Source: a beta proteobacterium AAP51 (lineage in GTDB: Bacteria; Pseudomonadota; Gammaproteobacteria; Burkholderiales; Burkholderiaceae_C). From it: a DNA stretch of 53,452 nt. Under the pieces are notes generated by a model, which was given only the letters and a program-made list of their open reading frames with translations, was not told where the DNA came from and ran no database searches. Made by a program: the position numbers and the translations under genes. Below, in pieces: positions 10,056 to 21,284 of the stretch. The stretch covers positions 1 through 53,452 of the forward strand of contig LJHT01000054.1 of assembly GCA_001295905.1 (NCBI GenBank). The letters are read 5' to 3'. Positions within the stretch are counted from its first letter, which is position 1. Every line of letters begins with the position of its first letter.

Positions 10056-11270
10056 TCAGTGCGCCGCCCACTGGATGGTGCTGAGGTCGACGCCGTCCTT
10101 GAACATCTCCCACAGAGGGGAGAGGTCGCGCAGCTTGCCCACGTTGGCTTGCAGCGTGCTGATGGCGTAATCGATTTCCTCGGCCGTGGTGTAGCGGCCG
10201 ATGGTCATGCGCAGGCTGCTGTGCGCGAGTTCGTCGCTGCGGCCCAGGGCGCGCAGCACGTAGCTGGGCTCCAGGCTGGCGCTGGTGCAGGCGCTGCCCG
10301 AACTGACGGCGATGCCCTTCACGCCCATGATCAGGCTCTCGCCTTCCACGAAGTTGAAGCTCGCGTTCAGGTTGTGCGGCACGCGGCGCTCGAGGTCGCC
10401 GTTGATGAACACCTGCTCGATGGTGCTGATGCCGTCCAGCAGACGCTGCTGCAAGCCGCGGATGCGCTCCAGTTCGACCGGCATTTCCGCCTGCGCGATG
10501 GCGAAGGCCTCGCCCATGCCCACGATCTGGTGCGTGGGCAGCGTGCCGCTGCGCATGCCGCGCTCGTGGCCACCGCCGTGCATCTGCGCTTCCAGGCGCA
10601 CACGCGGCTTGCGGCGCACGTACAGGGCGCCCTGGCCTTTCGGCCCATAGGTTTTATGCGCCGACATGCTGAACAGGTCGATGGGCAACTGGTTCATGTC
10701 GATGGCCACCTTGCCCGTGGCCTGGGCGCCGTCGACGTGGAAGACGATGCCGCGCTCGCGGCACATCGCGCCAATGGTCGGGATGTCTTGAATGACGCCG
10801 ATCTCGTTGTTCACCATCAGCACCGAGACGAGGATGGTGTCCTTGCGCAGCGCGTCCTTGAACTTGTCCAGGTCGAGCAGGCCGTTTTCCTGCACGTCGA
10901 GGTAGGTGACCTCGAAGCCCTGGCGCTCCAGCTCGCGCATGGTGTCGAGCGTGGCCTTGTGCTCGGTCTTCAGCGTGATGAGGTGCTTGCCGCGGCTGGC
11001 GTAGAAGTTCGCCGCGCCCTTGATGGCGAGGTTGATGGACTCGGTGGCGCCGCTGGTCCAGACGATTTCGCGCGGGTCGGCGTTGATGAGGCCGGCCACC
11101 TGGGTGCGGGCCTTCTCGACGGCGGCTTCAGCCTCCCAGCCCCAGGCGTGGCTGCGGCTGGCGGGGTTGCCGAAGTGCTCGCGCAGCCAGGGAATCATGG
11201 CGTCGACGACGCGGGGGTCGCAGGGCGTGGTGGCGCCGTAATCGAGGTAGATGGGGAAGTGCGGGGTCAT
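10056..11270 (-). CDS. iscS: Cysteine desulfurase IscS
   Basis: PLP enzyme that takes sulfur from L-cysteine for Fe-S clusters and tRNA thiolation. The 404 residues are the standard length. Lys206 in [14 protein letters not shown] binds PLP, His104 lies in KTEHKATLD, and the mobile-loop cysteine is Cys328 in [21 protein letters not shown], which marks the IscS rather than the SufS group. It is 75 bp downstream of iscR and starts [16 protein letters not shown]. All later isc genes follow in order. Confidence 0.97.
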   Translation of the reverse strand: MTPHFPIYLDYGATTPCDPRVVDAMIPWLREHFGNPASRSHAWGWEAEAAVEKARTQVAGLINADPREIVWTSGATESINLAIKGAANFYASRGKHLITLKTEHKATLDTMRELERQGFEVTYLDVQENGLLDLDKFKDALRKDTILVSVLMVNNEIGVIQDIPTIGAMCRERGIVFHVDGAQATGKVAIDMNQLPIDLFSMSAHKTYGPKGQGALYVRRKPRVRLEAQMHGGGHERGMRSGTLPTHQIVGMGEAFAIAQAEMPVELERIRGLQQRLLDGISTIEQVFINGDLERRVPHNLNASFNFVEGESLIMGVKGIAVSSGSACTSASLEPSYVLRALGRSDELAHSSLRMTIGRYTTAEEIDYAISTLQANVGKLRDLSPLWEMFKDGVDLSTIQWAAH

Positions 11271-11345
11271 CGCAGGAAGCTCGTGGTGGGGTGCGGGTTC
11301 AGGCGTCAGGGCCGGTGGCGGTGGCGGGAGCGGAGTGCCGCCTGA

Positions 11346-11879
11346 TCACTTGCTGAAGGCGTTGCCCAGCGCAAACACCGAATTCGGCGCCGTCACCTTG
11401 ATGGGCTTGACCACGGGCGTGGTGCTGATGGCGCGCTTAATGGGCGCGGCGTCGATGGAAACGCCCTTGGCCAGCTGTTCGTCCACCAGCTTCTGCAGCG
11501 AGATGGAGTCGAGGTACTCGATCATCTTGGTGTTCAGGCTGGCCCAGAGGTCGTGCGTCATGCACTTGCCGCTGTCTTCGCCCATGCAGCCTTCCTTGCC
11601 GGCGCAGCCGGTGGCGTCGATGGGCTCGTCCACGGCCACGATGATGTCGGCCACGGAGATCTCGCCGGCATTGCGGCCCAGCGAGTAACCCCCGCCGGGG
11701 CCGCGGGTGCTTTCCACCAGCTCGTGGCGGCGCAGCTTGCCGAACAGCTGCTCCAGGTAGGACAGCGAGATCTGCTGGCGCTGGCTGATGGCCGCCAGGG
11801 CCACCGGGCCGGCGTTCGAGCGCAGGGCCAGGTCGATCATGGCGGTGACGGCAAAACGGCCTTTGGTCGTGAGTCGCAT
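11346..11879 (-). CDS. iscR: Fe-S cluster-responsive repressor IscR
   Basis: Rrf2-family regulator that binds a [2Fe-2S] cluster and represses the isc operon when clusters are plentiful. The 177-residue protein has the winged helix at residues 1-60 ([19 protein letters not shown]...[21 protein letters not shown]) and the ligand set Cys92, Cys98, Cys106 with His109 ([19 protein letters not shown]). It heads the operon. A dyad resembling an IscR type 1 site lies about 95-120 bp upstream (separate entry), consistent with autoregulation. The leader also has two GC-rich stems between 11915 and 11960. Confidence 0.95.
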   Translation of the reverse strand: MRLTTKGRFAVTAMIDLALRSNAGPVALAAISQRQQISLSYLEQLFGKLRRHELVESTRGPGGGYSLGRNAGEISVADIIVAVDEPIDATGCAGKEGCMGEDSGKCMTHDLWASLNTKMIEYLDSISLQKLVDEQLAKGVSIDAAPIKRAISTTPVVKPIKVTAPNSVFALGNAFSK

Positions 11880-11972
11880 CTTCGTTCTCCAGACGCTCTG
11901 GGCGCCAAACCTGTAGCGGCCGGGGGTGACCCCGGCACCGGCTTGCGCCGGTCGGGGCCCGCAGGGTGGCGG

Positions 11973-12000
11973 GTTGCCCGACTGATTTGCTCAAGTTTAG
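11973..12000 (-). promoter_or_regulatory. Candidate IscR operator and promoter upstream of iscR
   Basis: The minus strand here reads AAACTTGAGCAAATCAGTCG then GGCAA, which resembles the type 1 IscR pattern of a GAC/GTC dyad around an A/T-rich centre. TTGAGC could also serve as a -35 element, which would let IscR block polymerase. The match is imperfect and made by eye. Confidence 0.4.
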
Positions 12001-12053
12001 CGGAAGTTGACTTTTTCAGTCGCCCATTGCCTGGAACCGCGTTGCCGTGGGGG

Positions 12054-12628
12054 TTAAGCCCGGGGCCGCTGCAGCTGCAGCTTCACCTGGGCCAGCAGGC
12101 CGTCGCAGCCGTCTTCCACCAGGTCGAGCACGCGCTCGAAGCCGGCGGCTGCACCGTAGTAGGGGTCGGGCACGTTGCGCTCGGCAGCGTAGCGCCGGCC
12201 GTGCGGCATCAAGAGCTCGATGCGCGCGCGCGAGCCGGGCGGTGCCTTGCGCTGCAGCCAGGCCAGGTGGTCTTCGTCCATGGCCAGCAGCCAGTCGAAA
12301 CGGTGGAAGTCGGTGGGCAGCACCGGGCGGGCGCGCAACGGGCTCAGGTCGTAACCGCGGGCGGCGGCGGCCTTCACGGCGCGCGGGTCCGGCGCCTCGC
12401 CCGTGTGGTAGCCCTGCGTGCCCGCGGAATCCACGTGCACGCGGCCGGCCAGGCCTGCCCGCGCCAGGCGCGCGCGCAGCACGCCTTCGGCCGTGGGCGA
12501 ACGACAGATGTTGCCCGTGCACACCATCAGCACGCGCAGCTCGGCGGCGGCCGCCGCCTCCACGCCACCGCCCACGGCAGCCGCACCGGCAGCGCCACGC
12601 CGCAGCCAGCCCTTCAAGCGCCCGATCA

Positions 12629-12629
<1 letters not shown>
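12054..12629 (-). CDS. Low-molecular-weight protein-tyrosine phosphatase
   Basis: A 191-residue LMW-PTP with the signature loop VCTGNICRSP (nucleophile Cys37, Arg43) and the general-acid loop VPDPYYG near residue 150. These cytosolic enzymes dephosphorylate tyrosine residues, often of polysaccharide-export kinases, but no kinase partner is visible here. The core begins at LRVLMVC (residue 31), so there is a 30-residue Ala-rich N-terminal extension not needed for the fold. The ATG at 12629 overlaps the uvrB stop (TGATG), so translation is probably coupled to uvrB. It lies between uvrB and the iscR promoter region. Confidence 0.9.
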
Positions 12630-14797
<2,168 letters not shown>

Positions 14798-14821
14798 GGA
14801 AGTTCCCCGGGGTGCGGCATC

Positions 14822-14827
14822 TAGAAT
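14822..14827 (+). promoter_or_regulatory. Candidate -10 element (TAGAAT) for the aminotransferase gene
   Basis: TAGAAT lies 115 bp before the aminotransferase ATG, in the short divergent region with uvrB. The same hexamer occurs before the 6S RNA, before the TRAP dctQ gene and (minus strand) before dctP, which supports its being a real -10. No convincing -35 was found. Confidence 0.4.
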
Positions 14828-14941
14828 TCGCGCGCCCGCTGCGGGGTCTTTTCCGCCAGCAGGCAACCCTTGAGCGTAGCGCAGCCGGCCCGCGGCCGCA
14901 CACGCCAGCGCTGCCCACCCTTGCCTTACGAAAGCTGCCCC

Positions 14942-16150
14942 ATGTCTGCATCGCTCTTCGCCGCCGTCGAGATGGCGCCCCGCGACCCCATCCTGGGCCT
15001 GAACGAGCAATTCAACGCCGACCCCAACCCCGCCAAGGTGAACCTGGGCGTGGGCGTGTACTTCGACGACGCCGGCAAGCTGCCCGTGCTGCGCTGCGTG
15101 GCCGCCGCCGAAAAGCAGTTGCTGGAAAGCCCCAAGGCCAAGGGCTACCTGCCCATCGACGGCATTGCCGCCTACGACAAGGCCGTGCAAGGCCTGGTGT
15201 TCGGCGCGCAGAGCGAAGCCGTCACCAGCGGCCGCGTGGCCACGGTGCAGGCGCTGGGCGGCACGGGCGGCCTGAAGCTGGGTGCCGATTTCCTGAAGCG
15301 GCTGCGGCCTGAAGCCAAGGTGCTGATCAGCGACCCCAGCTGGGAAAACCACCGCGCGCTCTTCACCAACGCCGGCTTCGTGGTGGAAACCTACCCGTAC
15401 TACGACGCTGCCGCCCGCGGCATCCGCTTCGAAGCCCTGCTGGCCGCGCTGGCCGCGGCACCGGCGGGCACGGTAGTGGTGCTGCACGCCTGCTGCCACA
15501 ACCCCACCGGCTACGACCTCACGCTGGCGCAGTGGGAACAGATTGCCGGCACCTGCGCCGCGCGCGGCCTGGTGCCCTTCCTCGACATGGCCTACCAGGG
15601 TTTCGGCAGCGGCATTGCGGAAGACGGCGCGGCCGTGCAGTGCTTCGTGGCGACGAGCCAGCAGTTTTTCGTCAGCACCTCCTTCAGCAAGAGCTTCTCG
15701 CTCTACGGCGAACGCGTGGGCGCGCTCAGCGTCGTCTGCGCCAGCGCGGAAGAGTGCAGCCGCGTGCTTTCGCAGTTGAAGATCGTCATCCGCACGAACT
15801 ACAGCAACCCGCCCACCTTCGGCGCACAGGTGGTGGCCACGGTGCTGACCACGCCCGCGCTGCGCGCGATGTGGGAGGAAGAACTGGCCGGCATGCGCGA
15901 GCGCATCAAGGCCATGCGCCACGCGCTGGTGGCGCAGATGCAGGCCGCCGGGGTGCAGAGTGAGCTCGGCTACATCACCACGCAGGTGGGCATGTTCAGC
16001 TACTCGGGCCTGGGCGCGGCGCAGATGCAGCGCCTGCGCAGCGAGTTCGGCATCTACGGGCTGGACTCGGGCCGCATCTGCGTGGCCGCCCTGAACACGC
16101 GCAACCTCGGTGCGGTGGCGGGCGCGCTGGCGCGCGTGATGCAGGTGTGA
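14942..16150 (+). CDS. Aromatic amino acid / aspartate aminotransferase (class I)
   Basis: PLP-dependent transaminase of the AspC/TyrB type linking aspartate or aromatic amino acids with 2-oxoglutarate. The ATG at 14942 gives 402 residues starting [24 protein letters not shown], the normal N-terminus. Seen are [15 protein letters not shown] NLGVGVY at 34-40, the HNPTG motif at about 186-190, the PLP lysine Lys250 in [18 protein letters not shown], and the substrate-carboxylate arginine in [11 protein letters not shown] near the end. AspC and TyrB cannot be told apart from sequence alone. It is transcribed away from uvrB; a tandem GTGAGGCAGGC duplication spans its stop codon. Confidence 0.92.
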   Translation: MSASLFAAVEMAPRDPILGLNEQFNADPNPAKVNLGVGVYFDDAGKLPVLRCVAAAEKQLLESPKAKGYLPIDGIAAYDKAVQGLVFGAQSEAVTSGRVATVQALGGTGGLKLGADFLKRLRPEAKVLISDPSWENHRALFTNAGFVVETYPYYDAAARGIRFEALLAALAAAPAGTVVVLHACCHNPTGYDLTLAQWEQIAGTCAARGLVPFLDMAYQGFGSGIAEDGAAVQCFVATSQQFFVSTSFSKSFSLYGERVGALSVVCASAEECSRVLSQLKIVIRTNYSNPPTFGAQVVATVLTTPALRAMWEEELAGMRERIKAMRHALVAQMQAAGVQSELGYITTQVGMFSYSGLGAAQMQRLRSEFGIYGLDSGRICVAALNTRNLGAVAGALARVMQV

Positions 16151-16243
16151 GGCAGGCGTGAGGCAGGCCTGCGGCCGGGAAGTCGTGCTTTTCGCGCTGT
16201 GCGTCGCCCGGCGGGCGGGCAAGATGTCGACACGCAGCGAAAA

Positions 16244-16260
16244 ATGCTGCACTGCAGCAT
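16244..16260 (+). promoter_or_regulatory. 17-bp perfect dyad before phaZ, candidate PhaR operator
   Basis: ATGCTGC (16244-16250), ACT, GCAGCAT (16254-16260) is a perfect inverted repeat whose core is CTGC-N3-GCAG, the TGC-rich pattern reported for PhaR repressors of PHA genes. It lies 58 bp before the depolymerase start and just upstream of an AT-rich GATACATT stretch (16268-16275) that could be a -10, so it would overlap the -35 region. PhaR itself is not in this window. Confidence 0.5.
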
Positions 16261-16317
16261 GATTGAAGATACATTCAGGCACCGGCTCCTGCCGGCGCTG
16301 TAAGACGGAGCGCCCCG

Positions 16318-17616
16318 ATGCTTTACCAGATCTACGAAACCCAGCGCGCCTTGATGTCGCCCTTCGCCGAATTCGCCAGCGCGACGGCCAAGCTCTACGA
16401 ACACCCGCTGTCGCCCTTTGCCCAGTTGCCGATGGCCCAGCGCGTGTCGGCCGGTTTCGATCTGCTGCACCGCCTGGCCAAGGAATACGAGAAGCCGCCT
16501 TTCGGCATCACCAGCGCCACCGTGGACGGGGTCGAGATTGCCGTGCAGGAACAGGTGGCGGTCAACAAGCCCTTCTGCCGCCTGCTGCGCTTCAAGCGCT
16601 TCACCGACGACGCGCGGGCGCTCGAAACCATGAAGGAGCAACCCACCGTGCTGGTGGTGGCGCCCTTGTCGGGACACCACTCCACGCTGCTGCGCGACAC
16701 GGTCAAGAGCCTGCTGCACGACCACAAGGTCTACATCACCGACTGGACCGACGCCCGCATGGTGCCGCTGACCGAAGGCGCCTTCCACCTCGACGACTAC
16801 GTCGAGTACGTGCAGGAGTTCATCCGCCACTGCGGCCCGCGCGTGCATGTCATCTCGGTGTGCCAGCCCACGGTGCCGGTGCTGGCTGCGGTGTCGCTGA
16901 TGGCCAGCCGCGGCGAGACCACGCCGCTGACCATGACGATGATGGGCGGCCCCATCGACGCCCGCAAGAGCCCCACCGCGGTGAACAACCTGGCGATGAA
17001 CAAGAGCCACAGCTGGTTCGAGAACAACGTCATCTTCCGCGTACCGGCTAACTTCCCCGGCGCGGGCCGGCGCGTCTACCCGGGCTTCCTGCAGCACACC
17101 GGCTTCGTGGCCATGAACCCCGACCGCCACCTGAGCAGCCACTACGACTACTTCGCTGATCTCATCAAGGGCGACGACGGCAGCGCTGAAAGCCACCGCC
17201 AGTTCTACGACGAGTACAACGCGGTGCTGGACATGCCGGCCGAGTACTACCTCGACACCATCAAGACCGTGTTCCAGGACTTCGCCCTGGTCAACCACAC
17301 GTGGCAGGTGAAGGGCGAGCTGGTCAAGCCGCAAGACATCACCGGCACCGCGTTGCTCACCATCGAAGGTGAGCTCGACGACATCTCCGGCGCCGGCCAG
17401 ACCCGCGCCGCGCACGACCTCTGCACCGGCATTCCCAAGTCGCGCCAGTTCCACTACGACGTGGCGGGAGCCGGCCACTACGGCATCTTCTCGGGCCGCC
17501 GCTGGCGCGAGAAGGTCTACCCCGAAGTGCGCAGCTTCATCACGCGCTTCAACGAGGCCGGCGTTGCCCAGCAGGACAACGTGACCGCCCTGCCCAAGAA
17601 GAAGCGCAGCCGATAA
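16318..17616 (+). CDS. phaZ: Intracellular polyhydroxyalkanoate depolymerase
   Basis: Mobilises stored polyhydroxybutyrate inside the cell. The 432-residue protein starts [20 protein letters not shown], the typical N-terminus, and has a lipase-box-like [11 protein letters not shown] in which Cys182 replaces the usual serine nucleophile, as in the Ralstonia PhaZ1 family. Later residues fit the alpha/beta-hydrolase fold (GEVDDIS-like [32 protein letters not shown] with the catalytic His). No signal peptide is seen, in line with a granule-associated cytoplasmic enzyme. Its presence implies a PHA-storing organism. The promoter carries a PhaR-like dyad. Confidence 0.93.
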   Translation: MLYQIYETQRALMSPFAEFASATAKLYEHPLSPFAQLPMAQRVSAGFDLLHRLAKEYEKPPFGITSATVDGVEIAVQEQVAVNKPFCRLLRFKRFTDDARALETMKEQPTVLVVAPLSGHHSTLLRDTVKSLLHDHKVYITDWTDARMVPLTEGAFHLDDYVEYVQEFIRHCGPRVHVISVCQPTVPVLAAVSLMASRGETTPLTMTMMGGPIDARKSPTAVNNLAMNKSHSWFENNVIFRVPANFPGAGRRVYPGFLQHTGFVAMNPDRHLSSHYDYFADLIKGDDGSAESHRQFYDEYNAVLDMPAEYYLDTIKTVFQDFALVNHTWQVKGELVKPQDITGTALLTIEGELDDISGAGQTRAAHDLCTGIPKSRQFHYDVAGAGHYGIFSGRRWREKVYPEVRSFITRFNEAGVAQQDNVTALPKKKRSR

Positions 17617-17624
17617 TCAGAGAG

Positions 17625-18368
17625 GTGAACCCCCCACCGCATACCTACACGCCCGGCAGCGCAGCGGGCGCCACCGCGCGCCCCTACACGCTGGCCGACC
17701 TGCTGGACGCCGCGCTGCCGCAGACGCAGTGCACGCGCTGCGGCTACCCCGACTGCCGCGCCTACGCCGAAGCCATGGCCGAAGGGCAGGCCGACATCAA
17801 CCGCTGCCCGCCCGGCGGTACCGAGGGCATCGAGAGGCTGGCGAAGATCAGCGGCCGGCCCGTGCTGCCGCTGGACCCCCACCACGGCCACGAAGGCCCC
17901 CGCCAGCTCGCCGTCATCGACGAGGCCTGGTGCATCGGCTGCACCTTGTGCATCAAGGCCTGCCCGGTGGACTGCATCGTCGGCGCCTCCAAGCTGATGC
18001 ACACCATCATCAACGCGCAATGCACCGGCTGCGAGCTCTGCGTGCCGGCCTGCCCGGTCGACTGCATCTCGATGAAGCCCGTGACCGGCAGCCTCACCGG
18101 CTGGCAGGCCTGGAGCCCGGCGCAGGCCGAAGAGGCCCGCGAGCGTTATGTCTTCCGCACCGCCCGCCTGCAGCGCGACAAGCGCGAGAACGACGAGCGC
18201 CTGGCCGCCAAGGCGCAGGCCAAGCTGGCCGACCTGGCGGCCGCCAGCGGCATCACCGACCCCGATGCCCTGGCCGCCAAGCGCGCCGTGGTGGAAGCCG
18301 CGTTGAAGCGCGCCGCTGCACAGCGCCAGCCTCCGGCCACACCCGAGGAGCCCGCCGATGAAGCCTGA
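17625..18368 (+). CDS. rnfB: RnfB-like ferredoxin (electron transport complex subunit B)
   Basis: A 247-residue protein with a 4Fe-4S cluster domain using Cys36, Cys39, Cys44 and Cys61 (CTRCGYPDC...CPPGG) followed by two bacterial-ferredoxin motifs [15 protein letters not shown] and [15 protein letters not shown] around residues 105-150. The membrane anchor of full RnfB is absent and no other rnf gene is nearby; such lone rnfB genes beside nth are common in betaproteobacteria. It starts at a GTG 9 bp after phaZ and overlaps nth by 11 bp. Electron supply to the Nth cluster or another Fe-S protein is a possible role but is only inference. The C-terminal 80 residues are Ala/Arg/Glu-rich helix. 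Confidence 0.82.
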   Translation: MNPPPHTYTPGSAAGATARPYTLADLLDAALPQTQCTRCGYPDCRAYAEAMAEGQADINRCPPGGTEGIERLAKISGRPVLPLDPHHGHEGPRQLAVIDEAWCIGCTLCIKACPVDCIVGASKLMHTIINAQCTGCELCVPACPVDCISMKPVTGSLTGWQAWSPAQAEEARERYVFRTARLQRDKRENDERLAAKAQAKLADLAAASGITDPDALAAKRAVVEAALKRAAAQRQPPATPEEPADEA

Positions 18369-19020
18369 AGCCATCGAAGGTTTCTTCGCCACGCTGGCGG
18401 CGGCGAACCCGCGCCCGCAGACCGAGCTGGCCTACACCAGCGTCTTCGAACTGCTGGCGGCGGTGCTGCTGTCGGCCCAGGCCACCGACGTGGGGGTGAA
18501 CAAGGCCACGCGCCGCCTCTTCGCGCTGGCGCCTACGCCGCAGAAGATGCTGGACCTGGGGCTGGAGCGCGTCACCGAACTCATCCGCACCATCGGCCTC
18601 TTCCGCAACAAGGCCAAGAACCTGGTGGCCACCTGCCGCATCCTGATGGAACAGCACGGCGGCGAGGTGCCGCGCTCGCGCGAAGCGCTCGAAGCGCTGC
18701 CTGGCGTGGGCCGCAAGACCGCCAACGTGGTGCTGAACGTGGCCTTCGGGGAAGCCACGATGGCGGTGGACACCCATGTCTTTCGCGTCAGCAACCGCAC
18801 CGGCCTGGCCAAGAGCAGCAGCGTGCGGGGCGTGGAAGACCAGCTGATGAAACGCATTCCGGCGCGCTACAGCGTGGACGCCCACCACTGGCTCATCCTG
18901 CATGGTCGCTACGTCTGCACGGCGCGCGCGCCGCGCTGCGGCGAGTGCAGCGTGCGGGTGCACTGCGACCACGGCCGGCGGAAAGCGCCTCCTACAATGC
19001 CAGCCAGGCAAACGGGGTGA
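18358..19020 (+). CDS. nth: Endonuclease III
   Basis: Bifunctional DNA glycosylase/AP lyase that removes oxidised pyrimidines in base excision repair. The 220 residues include the helix-hairpin-helix [14 protein letters not shown] with the catalytic lysine, the catalytic aspartate in [15 protein letters not shown], and a C-terminal [4Fe-4S] loop [17 protein letters not shown]. The ATG overlaps the end of rnfB, so the two are co-translated. Length is slightly above E. coli Nth (211). Confidence 0.96.
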   Translation: MKPEAIEGFFATLAAANPRPQTELAYTSVFELLAAVLLSAQATDVGVNKATRRLFALAPTPQKMLDLGLERVTELIRTIGLFRNKAKNLVATCRILMEQHGGEVPRSREALEALPGVGRKTANVVLNVAFGEATMAVDTHVFRVSNRTGLAKSSSVRGVEDQLMKRIPARYSVDAHHWLILHGRYVCTARAPRCGECSVRVHCDHGRRKAPPTMPARQTG

Positions 19021-19031
19021 GACGGGTTGAG

Positions 19032-19259
19032 ATGGCCAAGCTGGAAGACCTAGCCGAACGCGTGGATCGCCTGGTGCTGCGGCACCAGGAGCTCAAGCGC
19101 ACCAGTGCCATCATCGAACAGCAGCTGCAGGCCGTGACGCTGGAGCGCGACAGCCTCCGTTCGCGCCTGGCCGCCGCGCGCGCGCGCATCGACGCGCTGC
19201 TGGCGCGCCTGCCCGCCGAGACAGCGGCCCCCGCGCCGCACAAAGAGCCGGGCGCATGA
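19032..19259 (+). CDS. Small coiled-coil protein upstream of zapA (ZapB-like)
   Basis: A 75-residue protein almost entirely coiled coil: MAKLEDLAERVDRLVLRHQEL followed by heptad-like KRTSAIIEQQLQAVTLERDSLRSRLAAARARIDALLARL. In betaproteobacteria a short coiled-coil gene of this kind commonly precedes zapA and is annotated as cell-division protein ZapB or TIGR02449 family. A role at the Z-ring through ZapA is inferred from context and shape. The start is the ATG at 19032; an earlier in-frame reading overlaps nth. It overlaps zapA by 4 bp (ATGA). Confidence 0.75.
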   Translation: MAKLEDLAERVDRLVLRHQELKRTSAIIEQQLQAVTLERDSLRSRLAAARARIDALLARLPAETAAPAPHKEPGA

Positions 19260-19615
19260 AACAGCTGGAAGTCTCCATCCTCGGGCAGGTGTACGTGCTG
19301 GGCTGCCCTGAAGGCGGCGAAGCCCTGCTGGGCACGGCCGTGGCAGCGGTCGATAAGGAAATGAGCACCATCCGCGATTCGGGCAAGGTGAAGGCGCGTG
19401 AGCGCATCGCCGTGCTCGCCGCGCTGAACCTGGCCTACCAGCTGGCCGAAAAGGCGGCGGCGCCAGCCGCAGCCAGCACCAGCCCCCGGCCCGCCGCCGA
19501 GCCGCCGCCCACAGCGGCTTCGAACGGCGCTTCGGAGGCCGAATTCGATGCCGACATCGCCGCGCTGGTGCGCCGGGTCGATGCGGCCCTGGGTGAAGAC
19601 GGCCAGCTTCTGTGA
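19256..19615 (+). CDS. zapA: Cell division protein ZapA
   Basis: Cross-links and stabilises FtsZ filaments at the division site. The 119-residue protein opens MKQLEVSILGQVYVLGCPEG, with the ZapA globular domain (KEMSTIRDSGKVKARERIAVLAALNLAYQL) and a helical C-terminus interrupted by an Ala/Pro-rich stretch (residues about 65-95) that is longer than in E. coli ZapA. It overlaps the ZapB-like gene by ATGA and is followed, as in E. coli, by 6S RNA. Confidence 0.9.
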   Translation: MKQLEVSILGQVYVLGCPEGGEALLGTAVAAVDKEMSTIRDSGKVKARERIAVLAALNLAYQLAEKAAAPAAASTSPRPAAEPPPTAASNGASEAEFDADIAALVRRVDAALGEDGQLL

Positions 19616-19677
19616 GTTCAGGCGCGACCCTGCCGCGCCCGTGGGTCTGCGCGCCCCCTCGGCCAGGGGCCGAGGTC

Positions 19678-19683
19678 TAGAAT
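19678..19683 (+). promoter_or_regulatory. -10 element (TAGAAT) of the 6S RNA gene
   Basis: TAGAAT lies 7 bp before the first base of the predicted 6S closing stem, the right distance for transcription to begin at about 19690. The -35 region (19655-19660) is GC-rich without a clear match. Confidence 0.6.
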
Positions 19684-19690
19684 GAATTTG

Positions 19691-19866
19691 TCCGTTGCAG
19701 TGGTGTGAGCCTTTCATGTCCTTGAGCCGATGGTCTATGACCAAGGGCTTGGAACATCGCCACGCAGGCGTGATCGTCTCGCGTCAGATGAACCCAATGT
19801 GTGGCTGACCTCGCCCACCTGAACTTCCCCTTTGGTTCAGGCACCGGGCTCACCCACTGCGGCGGA
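19691..19866 (+). ncRNA. ssrS: 6S RNA
   Basis: 6S RNA mimics an open promoter and sequesters sigma-70 RNA polymerase in stationary phase. The 5' end (19691-19713: TCCG then GCAGTGGTGTGAGCC) pairs with the 3' end (19847-19866: GGCTCACCCACTGC then CGGA), giving the long closing stem of a roughly 176-nt RNA, the normal 6S size. The position directly after zapA is the conserved one, and an EVE-domain gene follows as in other betaproteobacteria. It has its own -10 hexamer. Ends are estimated from pairing. Confidence 0.9.
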
Positions 19867-19881
19867 CACCTTCTTCCCCCG

Positions 19882-20376
19882 ATGCCTTCCACCCCCGGGC
19901 CCATGCGCAGCTGCTGGTTGATGAAAAGCGAGCCCGACGAGGCTTCCATCGACCACCTCGCCCAGGCGCCGCAGCAAACCCTGCCCTGGACCGGCGTGCG
20001 CAACTACCAGGCACGCAACTTCATGCGCGACGCCATGCATCCCGGCGACGGCGTGCTGTTCTATCACTCGTCCTGCGCAGAACCCGGCATCGCCGGCATT
20101 GCGCGCGTGGCAGGCGAAGTAAAGCCCGACCCGACGCAGTTCGATGCCCGCAGCCCCTACTTCGACGCCAAGGCCACCCCCGGCGCCCCGCGCTGGCTGC
20201 TGCGCGACGTGAGCCTGGTGCGCAAGACGCGGCTGCTGTCGCTGGCCGAAATGCGTGCCACCCCGGCACTGGCCGGCATGCAGGTGCTGCAGCGCGGCAA
20301 CCGACTGTCGATCACGCCCGTTACCCCCGCCGAGTGGCAGGCCGTGCTGGCGCTGCTGGACAGGCCCGCGCCTTGA
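19882..20376 (+). CDS. EVE domain-containing protein
   Basis: A 164-residue protein of the EVE/PUA-like fold, whose members are thought to bind modified bases in DNA or RNA. Visible family features are CWLMKSEPDEASIDHL near the N-terminus, WTGVRNYQARNFMRDAMHPGDGVLFYHSSC and the later RGNRLSITPVTPAEW. The ATG at 19882 is used; the one at 19903 (MRSCWLMKSEPDE) fits homologues as well or better. It begins just after the 6S RNA and may be read from the same promoter, as ygfA is in E. coli. It is coupled by TGATG to the TauE/SafE gene. The substrate is unknown. Confidence 0.88.
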   Translation: MPSTPGPMRSCWLMKSEPDEASIDHLAQAPQQTLPWTGVRNYQARNFMRDAMHPGDGVLFYHSSCAEPGIAGIARVAGEVKPDPTQFDARSPYFDAKATPGAPRWLLRDVSLVRKTRLLSLAEMRATPALAGMQVLQRGNRLSITPVTPAEWQAVLALLDRPAP

Positions 20377-21191
20377 TGGAGCTGGGCCTCGCGCTGGTGC
20401 TGGAGCTCTTGGCGCTGGGCGCGGTGGTGGGCTTCCTGGCCGGGCTGCTGGGGGTGGGCGGCGGCATGATGCTGGTGCCGGTGATGACCTGGCTGCTCAC
20501 GCAGCGGGGCGTGGAAACCGGCCTGGCGGTGAAGATGGCCATTGCCACGTCGATGGCCACCATCCTCTTCACCTCGCTGTCCAGCGTGCGCGCGCACCAC
20601 CGCTTGGGCGCGGTGCGCTGGCTGGTGGCGCGCAGCATGGCGCCGGGCATCCTGGCCGGCGGCCTGCTGGCTGGCGCGGGGGCCTTCTCGGTGCTGAAGG
20701 GGCAGGGGCTGGCGCTGCTGTTCTCGGCCTTCATCGGCTACACCGCGCTGCAGATGATGCTGGACCGCAAGCCCCGCCCCGGGCGCGAACTGCCCGGTGC
20801 CTGGGGCCTGGTGGGCGTGGGCAGCTGCGTGGGCTTCATCTCGGCGCTGGTGGGGGCCGGCGGTGCCTTCCTGTCGGTGCCCTTCATGACCTGGTGCAAT
20901 GTGCCGCCACGCCATGCGGTAGGCACCAGCGCGGCACTGGGCTTCCCCATCGCGCTGGCCAGCACGGCGGGTTACGTCATCAGCGGCTGGCACCTGCCTA
21001 CCGCCCTGCCCGGCGCGGTGGGCTATCTCTACCTGCCGGCCCTGGCCATCGTGGCGGCCACCAGCGTGCTGCTGGCGCCGCTGGGCGCGCGCACCGCGCA
21101 GCGCATCAACGTGGTGGTGCTCAAGCGGCTGTTTGCCCTGCTGCTGATGGCGCTGGCGGCCAGCATGCTGCACCGCGGGCTGGCCGGCTGA
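20376..21191 (+). CDS. TauE/SafE family membrane exporter
   Basis: A 271-residue polytopic membrane protein of the TauE/SafE (DUF81) family, members of which export sulfite or organosulfonates. It has the repeated half structure with glycine-rich [20 protein letters not shown] near residue 20 and GFISALVGAGGAFLSVPFM near residue 155, the two family signatures, and about eight hydrophobic segments. The ATG overlaps the EVE stop (TGATG). The substrate cannot be deduced; no sulfur-oxidation gene is nearby. It converges on the degenerate GGDEF gene across a 93-bp gap. Confidence 0.88.
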   Translation: MELGLALVLELLALGAVVGFLAGLLGVGGGMMLVPVMTWLLTQRGVETGLAVKMAIATSMATILFTSLSSVRAHHRLGAVRWLVARSMAPGILAGGLLAGAGAFSVLKGQGLALLFSAFIGYTALQMMLDRKPRPGRELPGAWGLVGVGSCVGFISALVGAGGAFLSVPFMTWCNVPPRHAVGTSAALGFPIALASTAGYVISGWHLPTALPGAVGYLYLPALAIVAATSVLLAPLGARTAQRINVVVLKRLFALLLMALAASMLHRGLAG

Positions 21192-21284
21192 AGGTTGGCG
21201 GCCGGCCCGGGTGGGCTTGCCTGTCGCGGCACGGCCTGGCCGGACCCAGAGCGAGCCCGCAACAGCCCCGCAGGGAGCCGCGGT

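Noticed and set aside
14798..14941. LexA box expected before uvrB
   Set aside because: I found no CTGT-N8-ACAG-like sequence in the divergent region; SOS control cannot be claimed.
16147..16168. Tandem GTGAGGCAGGC duplication across the aminotransferase stop
   Set aside because: Two copies only, probably slippage, with no sign of function; mentioned in that gene's entry.
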